Shown here piece by piece: positions 22,425-32,680 of a DNA stretch of 64,000 nt (its first letter is position 1; each line of letters opens with the position of its first letter). The translations under genes were made by a program, and so were the position numbers. The notes under the pieces are model-generated. The model ran no database searches and was not told the origin of the DNA. It saw nothing but the letters and a program-made list of their open reading frames with translations. The DNA lies in NCBI GenBank assembly GCA_019096155.1, contig JAHCVI010000001.1, positions 8,122,001-8,186,000 of the forward strand, in the 5' to 3' direction. The DNA comes from Staphylotrichum longicolle. Lineage: Eukaryota > Ascomycota > Sordariomycetes > Sordariales > Chaetomiaceae.

Positions 22425-23311
22425 TTTTAGTGTTGTAGTTGTTTTGATGCGCGCAGAGGACGGTGACACAGCTGCGCGGTTGTCGACAGCAACATCAGAT
22501 CGTGATTGCGCTGTGTTTTCTTGCGATGGTCGGAGCGAAGCAGCGGGGCTGTCGACTCTAGGCTGTCGTCACAACAAGGAACCTGGAAGTGCTGAGTGAA
22601 ACAAGAATCTGGCGTGTGCCAGGAAGGGAGGAAATGGCTTCTCGCGAGCAAACTAATCTCTTGTGACTCCCCGCAACGCCAGCGCGCAGCGCAAATAAAA
22701 GCAAAAAAAGATCACAAAAAGGTGTTGCAAAGATGCAAATAGTCCAGGCCGCACGGCAATGCCTTCATTCTGCCCAAGTCCTGGGTGTTTAGCACATTGG
22801 GTCGCAACAGGGCAGGACTGGGAATGACCGGGGTGGGCCGGCAGTTCAACGATTAGTGAGGAGGTTGGCGTCGGAGCATTGGCCGCCCGCTTGTGTCTTG
22901 TTTACATGCGGGAGCGATTCCCCAGCAACCACAACAACCCCCGCCATCAGCCAGCCCAGGTGGCCCAGGTGGCCCCACTCGCTGCCGGCCCATGCCGTCT
23001 TGGACTCGCTCAGACTCGGCCCTACGAAAGCCCGTGCTGCGACCCAAGGAGTGGGCCTTGGCATGAAAACTGCATCCTCACCGCCCGCTCGAGCCCCGAT
23101 GTGCCCCGCAGTCGGACCTCGAGCTTTGGCATAAAAAAATTTCGGAGGCGAACTCCAAAAATCTTCTTTTTCCTTTCTTTTGGGGGGGAACAGTCGGCCG
23201 ATCTAGCCAAACACTTGTCGCTGTCTCCCCCCGCCGACACCCTCTTTTTCTCAGATTCGTCAGACTCGCCCACGGGCCAAGTTGCCATCGCTTCTTTGTT
23301 GCTGCGCAGAA
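22425..23311. promoter_or_regulatory. Divergent promoter region, IQGAP / IMP dehydrogenase
   Basis: This 0.9-kb bidirectional promoter lies between divergent genes. A T/C-rich stretch (about 23150-23250) precedes the IMPDH start. No coding frame is supported. Confidence 0.55.
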
Positions 23312-25192
23312 ATGCCGTCGACAAATGGTCCCAACGCTGGCGCGGGTGCGCTCGACTACCGGAAGGCTGTCGAGCTCCTCGAGGAGTACCAGAGCAGAGA
23401 TGGTCTGAGCATCGACGACCTCATGGACTCCAAGGTCCATGGTGGTCTGACGTACAACGACTTCCTGCTCCTCCCTGGCTACATTGGCTTCCCCGCCTCT
23501 GCTGTCGCACTGGACTCGCCTGTCACCAAGAAGATCACGCTGAAGACGCCTCTGGTCTCGTCGCCCATGGACACAGTCACTGAGCACGACATGGCGATCC
23601 ACATGGCGCTCCAGGGTGGTCTCGGCGTGATCCACCACAACTGCTCGCCCGACGCGCAGGCCGACATGGTGCGCAAGGTCAAGCGTTACGAGAACGGCTT
23701 CATTCTCGACCCCTTGGTCATCAAGCGGGAGACGACTGTCGGCGAGGCCAAGGCCCTGAAGGAGAAGTGGGGATTCGGCGGTTTCCCAGTAACTGGTTAG
23801 TCCACCCGTCACAACGTGCCACCCTTGCACTCCCCCAACTGCTATGATTATAAAACTTTATATAACTTTCGTTCCACCGTATCGACCTATGTGTCATGGG
23901 GACTGTATCACTGAAAATTATGATTGCTGTTCAACCACACCGAGATTTCACAGTTTGCGTGTTCCTGTTGACCCAACGCTAACTGTTATCTCGATAGAAA
24001 CTGGCAAGCTCGGCTCCAAGCTCCTGGGCATTGTCACCAACCGTGACATTCAGTTCGAAGATGACCTGGACCGGCCCGTGTCCGAGGTCATGGTCACCGA
24101 TCTCATCACCGCCCCGGCTGGCGTTAATCTGCTCGAGGCCAACAAGATCCTTGCCGAGTCCAAGAAGGGCAAGCTCCCGATTGTTGATCAGGAGGGAAGC
24201 CTTGTGTCCATGATCTCGCGCTCCGATTTGACCAAGAACCTCCATTTCCCGCTCGCCTCCAAGACGGCTGATTCCAAGCAGCTCATCTGCGCTGCTGCCA
24301 TTGGCACTCGGCCCGAGGATAAGATTCGTCTCGCAAAGCTGGTGGATGCCGGCCTGGACATCGTTATTCTGGACAGCAGCCAGGGTAACAGCATGTACCA
24401 GATTGAAATGATCAAGTGGATCAAGAACGAGTACCCCGACCTTGAGGTCATTGGTGGCAACGTCGTGACCAGGGAGCAGGCTGCTTCTCTGATCGCAGCC
24501 GGTGTGGACGGTCTCCGTATTGGCATGGGTAGCGGCAGTGCCTGCATTACCCAGGAGGTCATGGCCGTTGGCCGTCCTCAGGCGACTGCCGTCCACAGCG
24601 TCAGCTCCTTCGCCGCCAGGTTCGGCGTGCCCTGCATTGCCGACGGTGGTATCCAGAACGTCGGCCACATCGTCAAGGGTCTGGCCCTTGGTGCCTCGAC
24701 CGTGATGATGGGTGGTCTGCTGGCCGGTACTACCGAATCCCCCGGCACCTCGTTTGTGTCCCGCGAGGGCAAGCTCGTCAAGGCCTACCGTGGCATGGGC
24801 AGCATCGACGCCATGCAGGATAAAAAGGCTGGCGGCGGTGGCAAGGACAGCCAGAAGAGCAATGCTGGCACTGCTCGGTACTTCTCGGAAGGCGACAGCG
24901 TCCTTGTTGCCCAGGGTGTCTCGGGCGCCGTGGCACACAGAGGGTAAGCTCGCACCCTCTCTTGAGACCATTTTGACATGTCATGCTGACTTTTGACAGA
25001 TCCATCAACAAGTTCGTCCCGTACCTCGCTGCGGGCCTCAAGCACTCCATGCAGGACTGCGGTATGACCAGCCTCAAGGAGCTCCACGAGTGTGTCGCCA
25101 ACGGCACCGTGAGGTTTGAGATCCGCACAGCCAGCGCCCAGCTGGAGGGTGGCGTCAACATGGAGTCGTACGAGAAGAAGCTCTACGCTTAA
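23312..25192 (+). CDS. Inosine-5'-monophosphate dehydrogenase
   Basis: This enzyme oxidises IMP to XMP with NAD+, the committed step of GMP synthesis, in the cytosol. There are three exons, 23312-23795, 23998-24943 and 25000-25192, giving 540 aa. The first intron (23796-23997, 202 nt) is long for this window. The barrel motifs are clear: YNDFLLLPG, TPLVSSPMDTVTE and GGLGVIHHN. A CBS pair (GIVTNRDIQF, then MISRSDLTKN) follows, then DSSQGNS. The catalytic cysteine loop is GMGSGSACITQE, followed by the flap region GGLLAGTTESPG. The ATG at 23312 begins MPSTNGPNAG; there is no nearer alternative. It is the established target of mycophenolic acid, but I see no obvious feature that would predict resistance. 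Confidence 0.97.
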
Positions 25193-25631
25193 TTCCGGTA
25201 GCAGGAAACTAAAAAGTAAGGGAATGGGACGGACATGAAAAAAACACTCTTGGAATGACATGGGATGGTTGCTATGATGCTACGGAGTTGACGGGACATG
25301 GGCGGTGGGGTGATTAGCTTGTGGTCTTCTCGTGAAATAGAAGATCAAATCAAATCCACTTTTTGCACTCAAAACCTCTTAATGCCTGCCGACTGAATGA
25401 GTGGGAATGCCGAGTGTCAAGTGCTCCTCGTAATGTGTCACTGTTCGCATGGTGGTGGTTGTCAGAATCCCCTCAGACATTCCTGACCAATGTCGAGCAC
25501 CGATTGACGCGTAGGATGTGTCTTGGTCTATTTTTATTTTTTGTCTATCACACATACACAGGAGAACACCCCATTTTTATCCTTGGCTCCGCCACGAGGC
25601 GATACACGTTCTCGTCTAGTAACCTCGTTGC
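25193..25631. other. Convergent 3' region, IMPDH / LYS1
   Basis: These are short 3' flanks of two convergent genes. Nothing beyond untranslated sequence is seen. Confidence 0.5.
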
Positions 25632-27204
25632 TTACTTCTCCAGAGCGCTAGGCGGCAGGGTCGCAACCTTCTCGTTGAACAGCTTCTCCGCCCGCGCCCA
25701 GACGGGCGAGTTGTGCCAGTCGTTGAGGGTGAGCAGCGAGGGGAGGAGGTCGACTGTAATTTGTTAGTGTCGGTGTCTGTTTGCCACGTATACATGGGGG
25801 GAAGGTGGGGTTTGAAGGGAAGAAACGAGAAAAAAGAAAAAGACGTACGGCTGAAGGCCTCGGACGCCTCGCGCGGCAGCAGAGACGGCAAATGGTCGAT
25901 CGAGATGACTGAGAGGGGCGGGCCACTCTGGAGGCCGTCCACGGGCACCGTCGGCTTGTCGAAGGTCGTGGCGACGGTGTAGATGGGGACGGGGGTGAAG
26001 GGTGAGGTTGTGTCCTGTGCGTCGAATGTAGTTTTTAGTATGAGTTGTTGAAAGGGAGGGAGTACAAGGAGGGATGGGGGGTTTACGTACGGCTGAGACG
26101 TCGCACACGACGGAGAGCTGGCGGTCGGGGACCTGGAGGGACTCCTTGTTGACTGGTTGTGTTGGTCAGTTGCTTGTCGCGAGAGAATATGGTTGGTCGG
26201 AAGGTGCTCACCGAAGTTGGGGATCTTGCTCGTCAGGTAGATGCAGTTGACGAAGATGTCGCTGTCGGTGATCTCCTCTGCACATTACGTGTCAGTATGG
26301 CATTGGCAACTAAGAGGGAAAAGGGTCGACGCACTGAAGGGACCGCCCTTGGAGGTCTCCGCCATATCCCACTTGAGGATGTTCTCCTCCGGCACGCCGG
26401 CCTTGCGCAGAGCGTCGACGGCGCCGGACCCGCAGCGGCCGAGGGCACCGATGACAATGACGCGAGGCAGGCGCCCAGCCTTCTTGGCACCCTCGCCGAG
26501 CGCCTTCTTGACGTTGGTGATCAGGGCATCCTCGTTGGGATAGCTCTCAACGCCGGGGAAGGGCTCGCTGTGGTTCAGCTGCCAGGCCCAGACCTCCAGG
26601 GCAAGAGCAGCACCGGCGAAACCGGCGTGGAAGCCAAACGCCTGGGGGAGTTGGTCAGAAGTAGTCCTCAGGTTGTTGTTCCATTGGGAATGGACTCACA
26701 GCAACACGGCGGCCGCGCTCGTCAACCAAGAACTCCAGATCCAGCAGGGTACCGCCTCCCCTGGGGAAGCGGGCCAGCAGTGTCTCCCACCCCGCCTGCT
26801 GCTTGTCTTTTCAAGAATGTCAGAATACGAGCATTACCAGCGGGCGAAGTCAAGGGACATACAGCAGTGGGCAAACTGAACATGGACATGCTTGAGAGGG
26901 ACTGCCAAGTAGTCAGCAAAAGTGGTCGTCTAGCCCAAATGAGTCACTACTTGCACTCCTTCTCCTCCAACTCCTTCAGACCGACGATGATGTGCTCCTT
27001 GGGAGCATCAACCCAGCTGTGCTCGGGCACCAGGGTGGCACCGGCAGCCTCAAACTCGGCATCGTCGAATATCCTCTCGGGGGAGCGCTCAACGTTGACA
27101 ACATAGCCGGCCTCGATCAGCTTGGCCGTTGTTGACGGCGTCAGGGCTGACCTGTGCTCGAGGGGCTTGGTCTCGCTGCGGAGGTGCAACACGGTGGGAG
27201 CCAT
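25632..27204 (-). CDS. LYS1: Saccharopine dehydrogenase (NAD+, L-lysine-forming)
   Basis: This enzyme catalyses the last step of the alpha-aminoadipate pathway: saccharopine + NAD+ gives lysine + 2-oxoglutarate. Eight exons fit: 27204-26955, 26901-26863, 26806-26700, 26641-26335, 26277-26212, 26152-26091, 26014-25849 and 25753-25632. They sum to 372 aa, against 373 in yeast Lys1. Family motifs are LRSETKPLEHRSALTP at the N-terminus, KHVHVQFAHCYK carrying the catalytic Lys/His, FPRGGGTLLDLEF, and the NAD loop GALGRCGSGA. Intron 1 works only with a GC donor (gcaagt), giving KEF-PLKHV across the join; the overlapping GT choice puts exon 2 out of frame. The C-terminus (ALEK) shows no PTS1-type tripeptide, unlike the peroxisomal yeast enzyme. 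Two TGAGTCA sites lie upstream. Confidence 0.95.
26940..26946. promoter_or_regulatory. TGAGTCA element inside LYS1 intron 1
   Basis: This is an exact 7-bp match to the Gcn4/CPC-1 consensus, located in the first intron just after the GC donor. It may be coincidental. Confidence 0.35.
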
Positions 27205-28454
27205 TGTGAAAGAAGTGAGTTGGTCAACGGGCCAGTAGATGATGATGTTGACTAGTGCAATTGGCTCAGCAGGCAAAAACGTTGGCAATTGGTTGGGGTG
27301 TGCGAGGCTGCAGAATTGTTGCTCTTGCAAAGACGAGGGTGAGTTTTAGGCCTCGTTTCCTTATCAATTGGCAGTATGGCACCTCGGTGTTGCAGATTTG
27401 AGTCACTTGAGTCACCGCCATTCAGATGGAGACGGTTGCGCGCCGAGAGCGGCGGAAAACCCTGCTCCCCGGGCTCGCCCTGGGGAAATTTTGGTGCAAC
27501 AAGCCTGCGCATGCAGCTGCAAGGTACCGGTTTTGACGCAAAGGTGCCAGAGAGGCGGAAACTCCGCGGGGCCTCATTGGCCGGCGCTGTGTAACTGCTT
27601 TCGCCTTTCCATCAATCGGGATTTCCTTGCGGCAGTGGCTTCGCCATTTTGCCCATCAGTCTCCTCTGTGAGGCTGCCACGGCTGCTGCAGGCTTGCAAG
27701 GTCAGTACCTTTGTACAAACCTCATCAGGAACGCGTCTTGTGCACGCTCCCGGAAATGTCCAAGTTGGCTGTAACTGTTGCCCTTTGAATGCCTTGGTTG
27801 GTCCCATTTTCTAAGCTTTGTTCACCGAGCTACCTCAGGTAGGTATCAACGTGGTGTTGCGTGTTGCAGGTCCTGGGATCTCAGGAAACCGGGCTAGGGA
27901 CGGCCAGAATGGGGCCGTTTGTTGGGGCTGGTGAGACAGGCGATGCGAGTCGTTCATGGAGGATTCATTGAAACCCCATGGGGACCTTGACCCCAACGAT
28001 TCCCTGTCGAGGAGAGCAAAGCACCCCTGGCCAACCCCTTCTTTGCTCCGGCAGAATCGCTCAATAGACCCACTCGGTGTGTTGCAGGGGCCTAATTGTT
28101 CTCCCGCGGTGGGCGGCAGTGGATCCGGCTCTGGAGCCCGCAGAGCCCGTTCGGTCCGCTGCATCCACAGCGTCCACTGTGTTGGGGGTGTCGGCGCCGT
28201 CTTATGAGGGCGAATCCAGAACAAAGCGGAGAGAGTTCCGGCTGTGATTCGCTGCCAAATGGGAAGGTGCTCTTGGGTGCCAGGCCAGGCTACAGCTTCT
28301 TATTAAAGCTATCTCCGGCGCCCCGGAGCGGTTGTGGCCGGACCATGGTGCTTTCCCGTTCCAGCGCCAGGCCTGCAACCCTCCCTCCGCTGCCCATTGT
28401 CTCGGTTCCGCCGTCGCACCCGCACCGGGGAGCTCTGCCCCGCGCCCGCCCGCC
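27205..28454. promoter_or_regulatory. Divergent promoter region, LYS1 / Zn2Cys6 regulator
   Basis: This is a 1.25-kb bidirectional intergenic region. The LYS1-proximal part carries the paired TGAGTCA sites. Open frames in 27900-28450 start at non-ATG codons and look like upstream extensions of the regulator frame rather than genes. Confidence 0.55.
27399..27414. promoter_or_regulatory. Tandem Gcn4/CPC-1-type sites upstream of LYS1
   Basis: Two exact TGAGTCA elements (27399-27405 and 27408-27414) lie 9 bp apart start to start, about 200 bp upstream of the LYS1 ATG. TGAGTCA/TGACTCA is the known binding site of Gcn4/CPC-1, the general amino-acid-control bZIP factor that activates lysine-biosynthesis genes. 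The match is seen directly; the function is inferred from the gene's pathway. Confidence 0.75.
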
Positions 28455-28496
28455 ATGATTCCGTCAAGATCGAGGTCGGCATCGCCCCCAGACCGC

Positions 28497-28527
<31 letters not shown>

Positions 28528-31041
28528 CCGGCGGGCCCCTGCGCCGTCTGCTGCCCGCGAGCCCCGCTGGATCTGCGGCATCTGCTGCTGCTTCTTCTGC
28601 TGGTCCTGCCAGTGTTGGGGTTGGTGCTGCTGGTCCTGCTGCTGCTGCCAACGGCGCAGACGAGTCGAGAGAAAATTCAAAGCCCCGCCCTTCGCCCGCC
28701 TCTGCTTCGACTTCGGGTTCCGGCACCGTGTCGTCTGTCGTCCCCGCCCGCCGGAAGAGGGTCCAGTCGACCACGGCAGCCTGCGGCGCGTGTCGGAAAC
28801 GCAAATCTAGGGTTTGGAGCCTCATGCCCAGGAAGCCTTGGTCTGTACTCTGACGGTACTCTGTCCTTAGTGCGACGGCGAGCGGCCAACCTGCTCAATC
28901 TGCCGCGACCGCGGCACTGCCTGCGAGTACGACACCAACAAGACCGAAACCCACACCCAGGCACTCAAGCGCAAATACAATGAGCTGCAGAGTCAGAAGT
29001 CGACCTTCGAGCAGGTCTACGAGGTGCTGCAGACGAGAGGCGAGAAAGAGGCCGAGGAGGTCTTCCGGCGCATTCGTGGAGGCGCCGATGCCGACTCCAT
29101 TCTACGCCATGTCAAGCACGGCGATATGCTCGTCCAGCTTGCCTTGGTTCCCGAGGCCAGATATCGATACGAGTTTCCCTACCTTGCCGACATGCCTCCC
29201 TTTCTGCGCCAGCAGGGCAACCCGTACCTGGATTCCGAGGTCTACGAGTACGCCCTCCGCGGCCCTACCGACTCTCCGGACCAGCAAGGGCCCCAAAACT
29301 CTCTGCAACGGCTCTTGCCAGCCCCCACGCGGAGCGGCATAAACGGCACCGACTCCGTGTACGGGGCCGGGCAGCGAGATCCATACCTCAAGCCATACCT
29401 GTCCGCCACCGTTGCCCACCCGTGGCTCGACTCGGTGCAGCCGTCGAAATGGACGACTGTGAGCAGTGATGATAGCCTGATGCGAAAAATCATCCACGAC
29501 TACTTTCTCTTCGAGTACGACTGGTTTACCTTTTTCCATATGGACTATTTCCTGGAGGACATGGCCACCGGGAAGCAGCGTTTCTGTTCCTCGCTTTTGG
29601 TCAACGCACTGCTCTGCGTAGGATGCGTGAGTACCCGCCCGTGTCTCCATGTGTGTGTCTCTTGAGCTAACTCTGTCAAGTTCTGCCACCGCGGTCTCCA
29701 GGGACGTGCCGAGTTCTGGAATCCCAGAAATCTCGGGTATCAATTTCTTGCCGAGGCCAAGCGGCTTCTTGAGGTCGAGTCGGAAATAGAGAGGCCCTCC
29801 AGGAATCCCAATGACCCGGATTGGGAGCGTCGAGACAGCGAGTGGGAGCAAGGCAGGCTGACCGCAATACAAGCGGCGCTACTCATGACGCTCAACCACA
29901 ACCTCAACGGCTTGGATAAGATAGGCTGGCGCTATACTCTAAAGGCTATAGAAATGGCCAATGAAATCCAACTCCTGGGACCGCCACACAAACGCTATGG
30001 CCGCGAGATGCAGTGCGTAAGGACGTACACGGCATGGGGGTTGTTTTGTTGGCAAAGGTATGTTGCGTCGTACTTGCCATGAAAATGCGGTTCAGGGGTA
30101 AGCTCACTGACAACGATTGTAGCCTCGGCGCCTATCATTACTTGCAACCACCCCCGGTCAGTGAACCTCCCAAAGCACCTCTTCCCGACCCCTCGGAACA
30201 GCCGCAGTGGTATGGCGAGCTGTGGGTGAGATATCCCTTGAGCCAATCACTTTTACCAACTTACCACGGCCTTCTCTTCAAGGCCAAAGCCGACTTTTGG
30301 ACCATCATCAATGAGATCTCGGCCCTCACCTTCAAACCCCACGGCTCGACCTCCAAGCTGTCGGTCGCAGAAATTTTCCAGTTTTACGGGAGACTGAAGG
30401 GCTGGCTGCACAATCTTCCTGAGCCACTGACGCCCAAGAAGATTGTGATGCCGCACCAACTGAAAATGCACATGCATTACCATCACATGCTCATCGACCT
30501 CGTCACGCCTATTCTGGACTATACCGGGGCACCCGGTGTACCATTGGCCTTCACGCCGCGTGACATTTACGTCGAGGCAGTGATCCACTTTGAGACGATA
30601 ATGCGTCTTTACTATCTACGCCACGGATTTGAGGCCACGGACAGTTTTCTCCTCCACTTCCTCGGCTTACTCAACTACATCAACATGACGGCGATTGAAA
30701 CGAGCATGGGCTCTTCGTACCTCGAACCCCGACGTTCAACGTTGCTCCTTCTCACCAAAGGGATCCACGACCAAAGCCGGATCCATTTCGTCGCACGGGC
30801 GATCCTGCGCCTGCAGGTCAGCTTGATGCGCCCCGAAGACGTCGAGCTGCTGAAACAGTTCGTCGAGATCGAAACAGACAAACTCATATACGGTCCGTTG
30901 GAGCAGGCGGTGCACACCAACTGGCCCATGTACGAGATCGGTCTCGAAGCGAAAGCTGAGCAGGCGAGACAGGGAAGAACGTTGGCAACGAGCCTGGCAT
31001 CTCTGACTCTGGAGGCGTCGACTCCAACCCAACATAGCTAA
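28455..31041 (+). CDS. Zn2Cys6 (fungal binuclear cluster) transcription factor
   Basis: This is a nuclear DNA-binding regulator; its target pathway is unknown. There are four exons, 28455-28811, 28871-29626, 29681-30057 and 30123-31041, giving 802 aa. The cluster has perfect C-X2-C-X6-C-X6-C-X2-C-X6-C spacing (Cys110, 113, 120, 127, 130 and 137). The first intron (28812-28870) falls exactly between CGACRKRKSR and CDGERPTC. A polyGln/Ala/Ser-rich N-terminus (CAACAG repeats at about 28497-28527) precedes it, and a short coiled coil follows (ALKRKYNELQSQKSTFEQVY). The rest is a fungal-specific transcription factor middle-homology domain, for example LNGLDKIGWRYTLKAIEMAN. The first in-frame ATG is 28455. 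It is divergent from LYS1, which is suggestive but not proof of a regulatory link. Confidence 0.93.
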
Positions 31042-31408
31042 TGAAACGGCGGGCAGGTGGCATGGGAGCCCGTTTAGATTAGAGTGAATACCCACTGCAT
31101 TGCATTCCCAAGTTACAGAGTACGCAACACAGAGTCACAAACTGCAGTGCCTACGTCAACATCATACACCATCACAGCTAATCTTGTGACAGGATTCTGT
31201 CGACCTGCCCTTGAATTGTTCTTCACCCACACTGCCGGACTCCGCTTCTCCTAAACTTCTAGCGGTCACCAAGACCATCACATACTCGTTTTTTAAATCA
31301 TTTTGAAATCTATCAAGCCCTTAATCATCAACTCCCCTAGCCCCTCCGCCGACAACAGCAACCAAAGACAGAAAAATTCCCGTAGCCGCGCGACCAACCT
31401 CCGACATC
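31042..31408. other. Intergenic, after the Zn2Cys6 gene
   Basis: This is the 3' flank of the transcription factor gene and presumed promoter of the broken small gene. No element is recognised. Confidence 0.45.
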
Positions 31409-31923
31409 ATGTCGACACTCACCACCAAGTCGACATCCCCCGCCACCACGGACCCTTCCCCGCCGGCCTCCCACCTCCCCAAGCGCGCCTCCCTTTTTTT
31501 CAACACCCTCTGGACGGAACCAGTCCCCCTCGACCTCCGCAGGGAGTGGGCCGCCCTGCACGCCCGGTAGCGCGCCGACCGCGCCGCCGTCGACAGGGCG
31601 TACAAGGCGGAGCGCGCGGGCCTCGACGCCGCCCTGCGGCAGGTCTCGGAGCGGCATCGCCGGCGCGCGCAGGCCGACGCCCGCCGCGAGGGCCCGGGCG
31701 GCTGTGGCGCGCGCTCTTCAGCTACGCCCGCGCGCGCTGGCGGTTCCGCCGCTCGAGGGAGTACGGGGAGGCGGTGGTGGCGCACGCGGCGCGCCGCGCG
31801 GAGCTCGAGAGGTGGAGGGAGGCGAGGCTGGCGCGGGCGCTGGAGGAGTGCTTGGAGGGGGAGGAGGGGGTGCTGAGGAGGATGCCGAGGGGGTTGGAGA
31901 CTTTTAGGGGGGTTCCGAAGTGA
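31409..31923 (+). pseudogene. Broken small gene: in-frame TAG plus frameshift
   Basis: An ATG at 31409 opens a frame starting MSTLTTKSTSPATTDPSPP and continuing through KRASLFFNTLWTEPVPLDL. It hits TAG at 31568-31570 (codon 54), yet the same frame stays protein-like beyond it (RADRAAVDRAYKAERAGLD). Near 31700 the protein-like signal moves to another frame (LWRALFSYARARWRFRRS and onward) and ends at 31923. If whole it would be a small basic, Arg/Ala/Glu-rich, probably helical protein of about 170 residues. I do not recognise a family. Two independent lesions favour a pseudogene, though the window's other frame breaks make sequence error possible. Confidence 0.5.
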
Positions 31924-32680
31924 GAGGGGAGAGAGTGTTTGGTGGGAGGGATAGGTTGGACTTGGGCCTGGAGGGGGTTTGAGTGTTGGATCACCGGGTC
32001 TTTCAAGGAGAGCTTATAGCCTGGTTGCACGGGCGGAAGAGGTGACCTCCCTGTATATTGACTACAATTCTTGAAGTCCGCTGCCTCCATTTCTACAACC
32101 GATTACAATACGGAGAGAGGGCATAGGGGATGGGCCACTTTCCCGAAGGGTCAACATGATCTCAACCCCCTTTATTTGGCGATCTCTTTCTTCGCGTATG
32201 TCTTATGCTGTCGTGACAGAATGCACAAAACACAAGAAGTATATGAGCCTCAACTTTGAGACTGGGGCCAAAAGATTGTCTAGAACCAAACATAGGCGAT
32301 TTGGGGCCAGACCTGCCGATTAACACCCCGAATCATTGCTTGTCTAAATATCTGCAGTGAGACAAGTGGGAGCCTTTGACTGAAAGAACTCTGAGGTGTG
32401 CGGACAAGCTAAACTGGCAAGGTCAACAAGGTAGAACAACTCTAGAGCTCGCATGTCATGTTGATACAGGGTGAAAGGTACTCCATATATTCCAGTCCTA
32501 ACAGGTGTCTGAGCGGAGACGACGCGAGCAGATCAGACGCTCTTGCTCCATCATACTGTCTGCATTACAAGAAGCTCATACATCATCACACATAACCCCC
32601 CCAAACCCAGCCCCAGCCTCTGCACTACGCAGTAAGGTAACTGTTGTCGGCCCAAGGTCTTCCTTCCACCACCACCCCGA
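31924..32680. other. Intergenic between the broken gene and DNAJC11-like gene
   Basis: This is the convergent 3' region of two genes; no coding or repeat signal is recognised. Confidence 0.45.
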
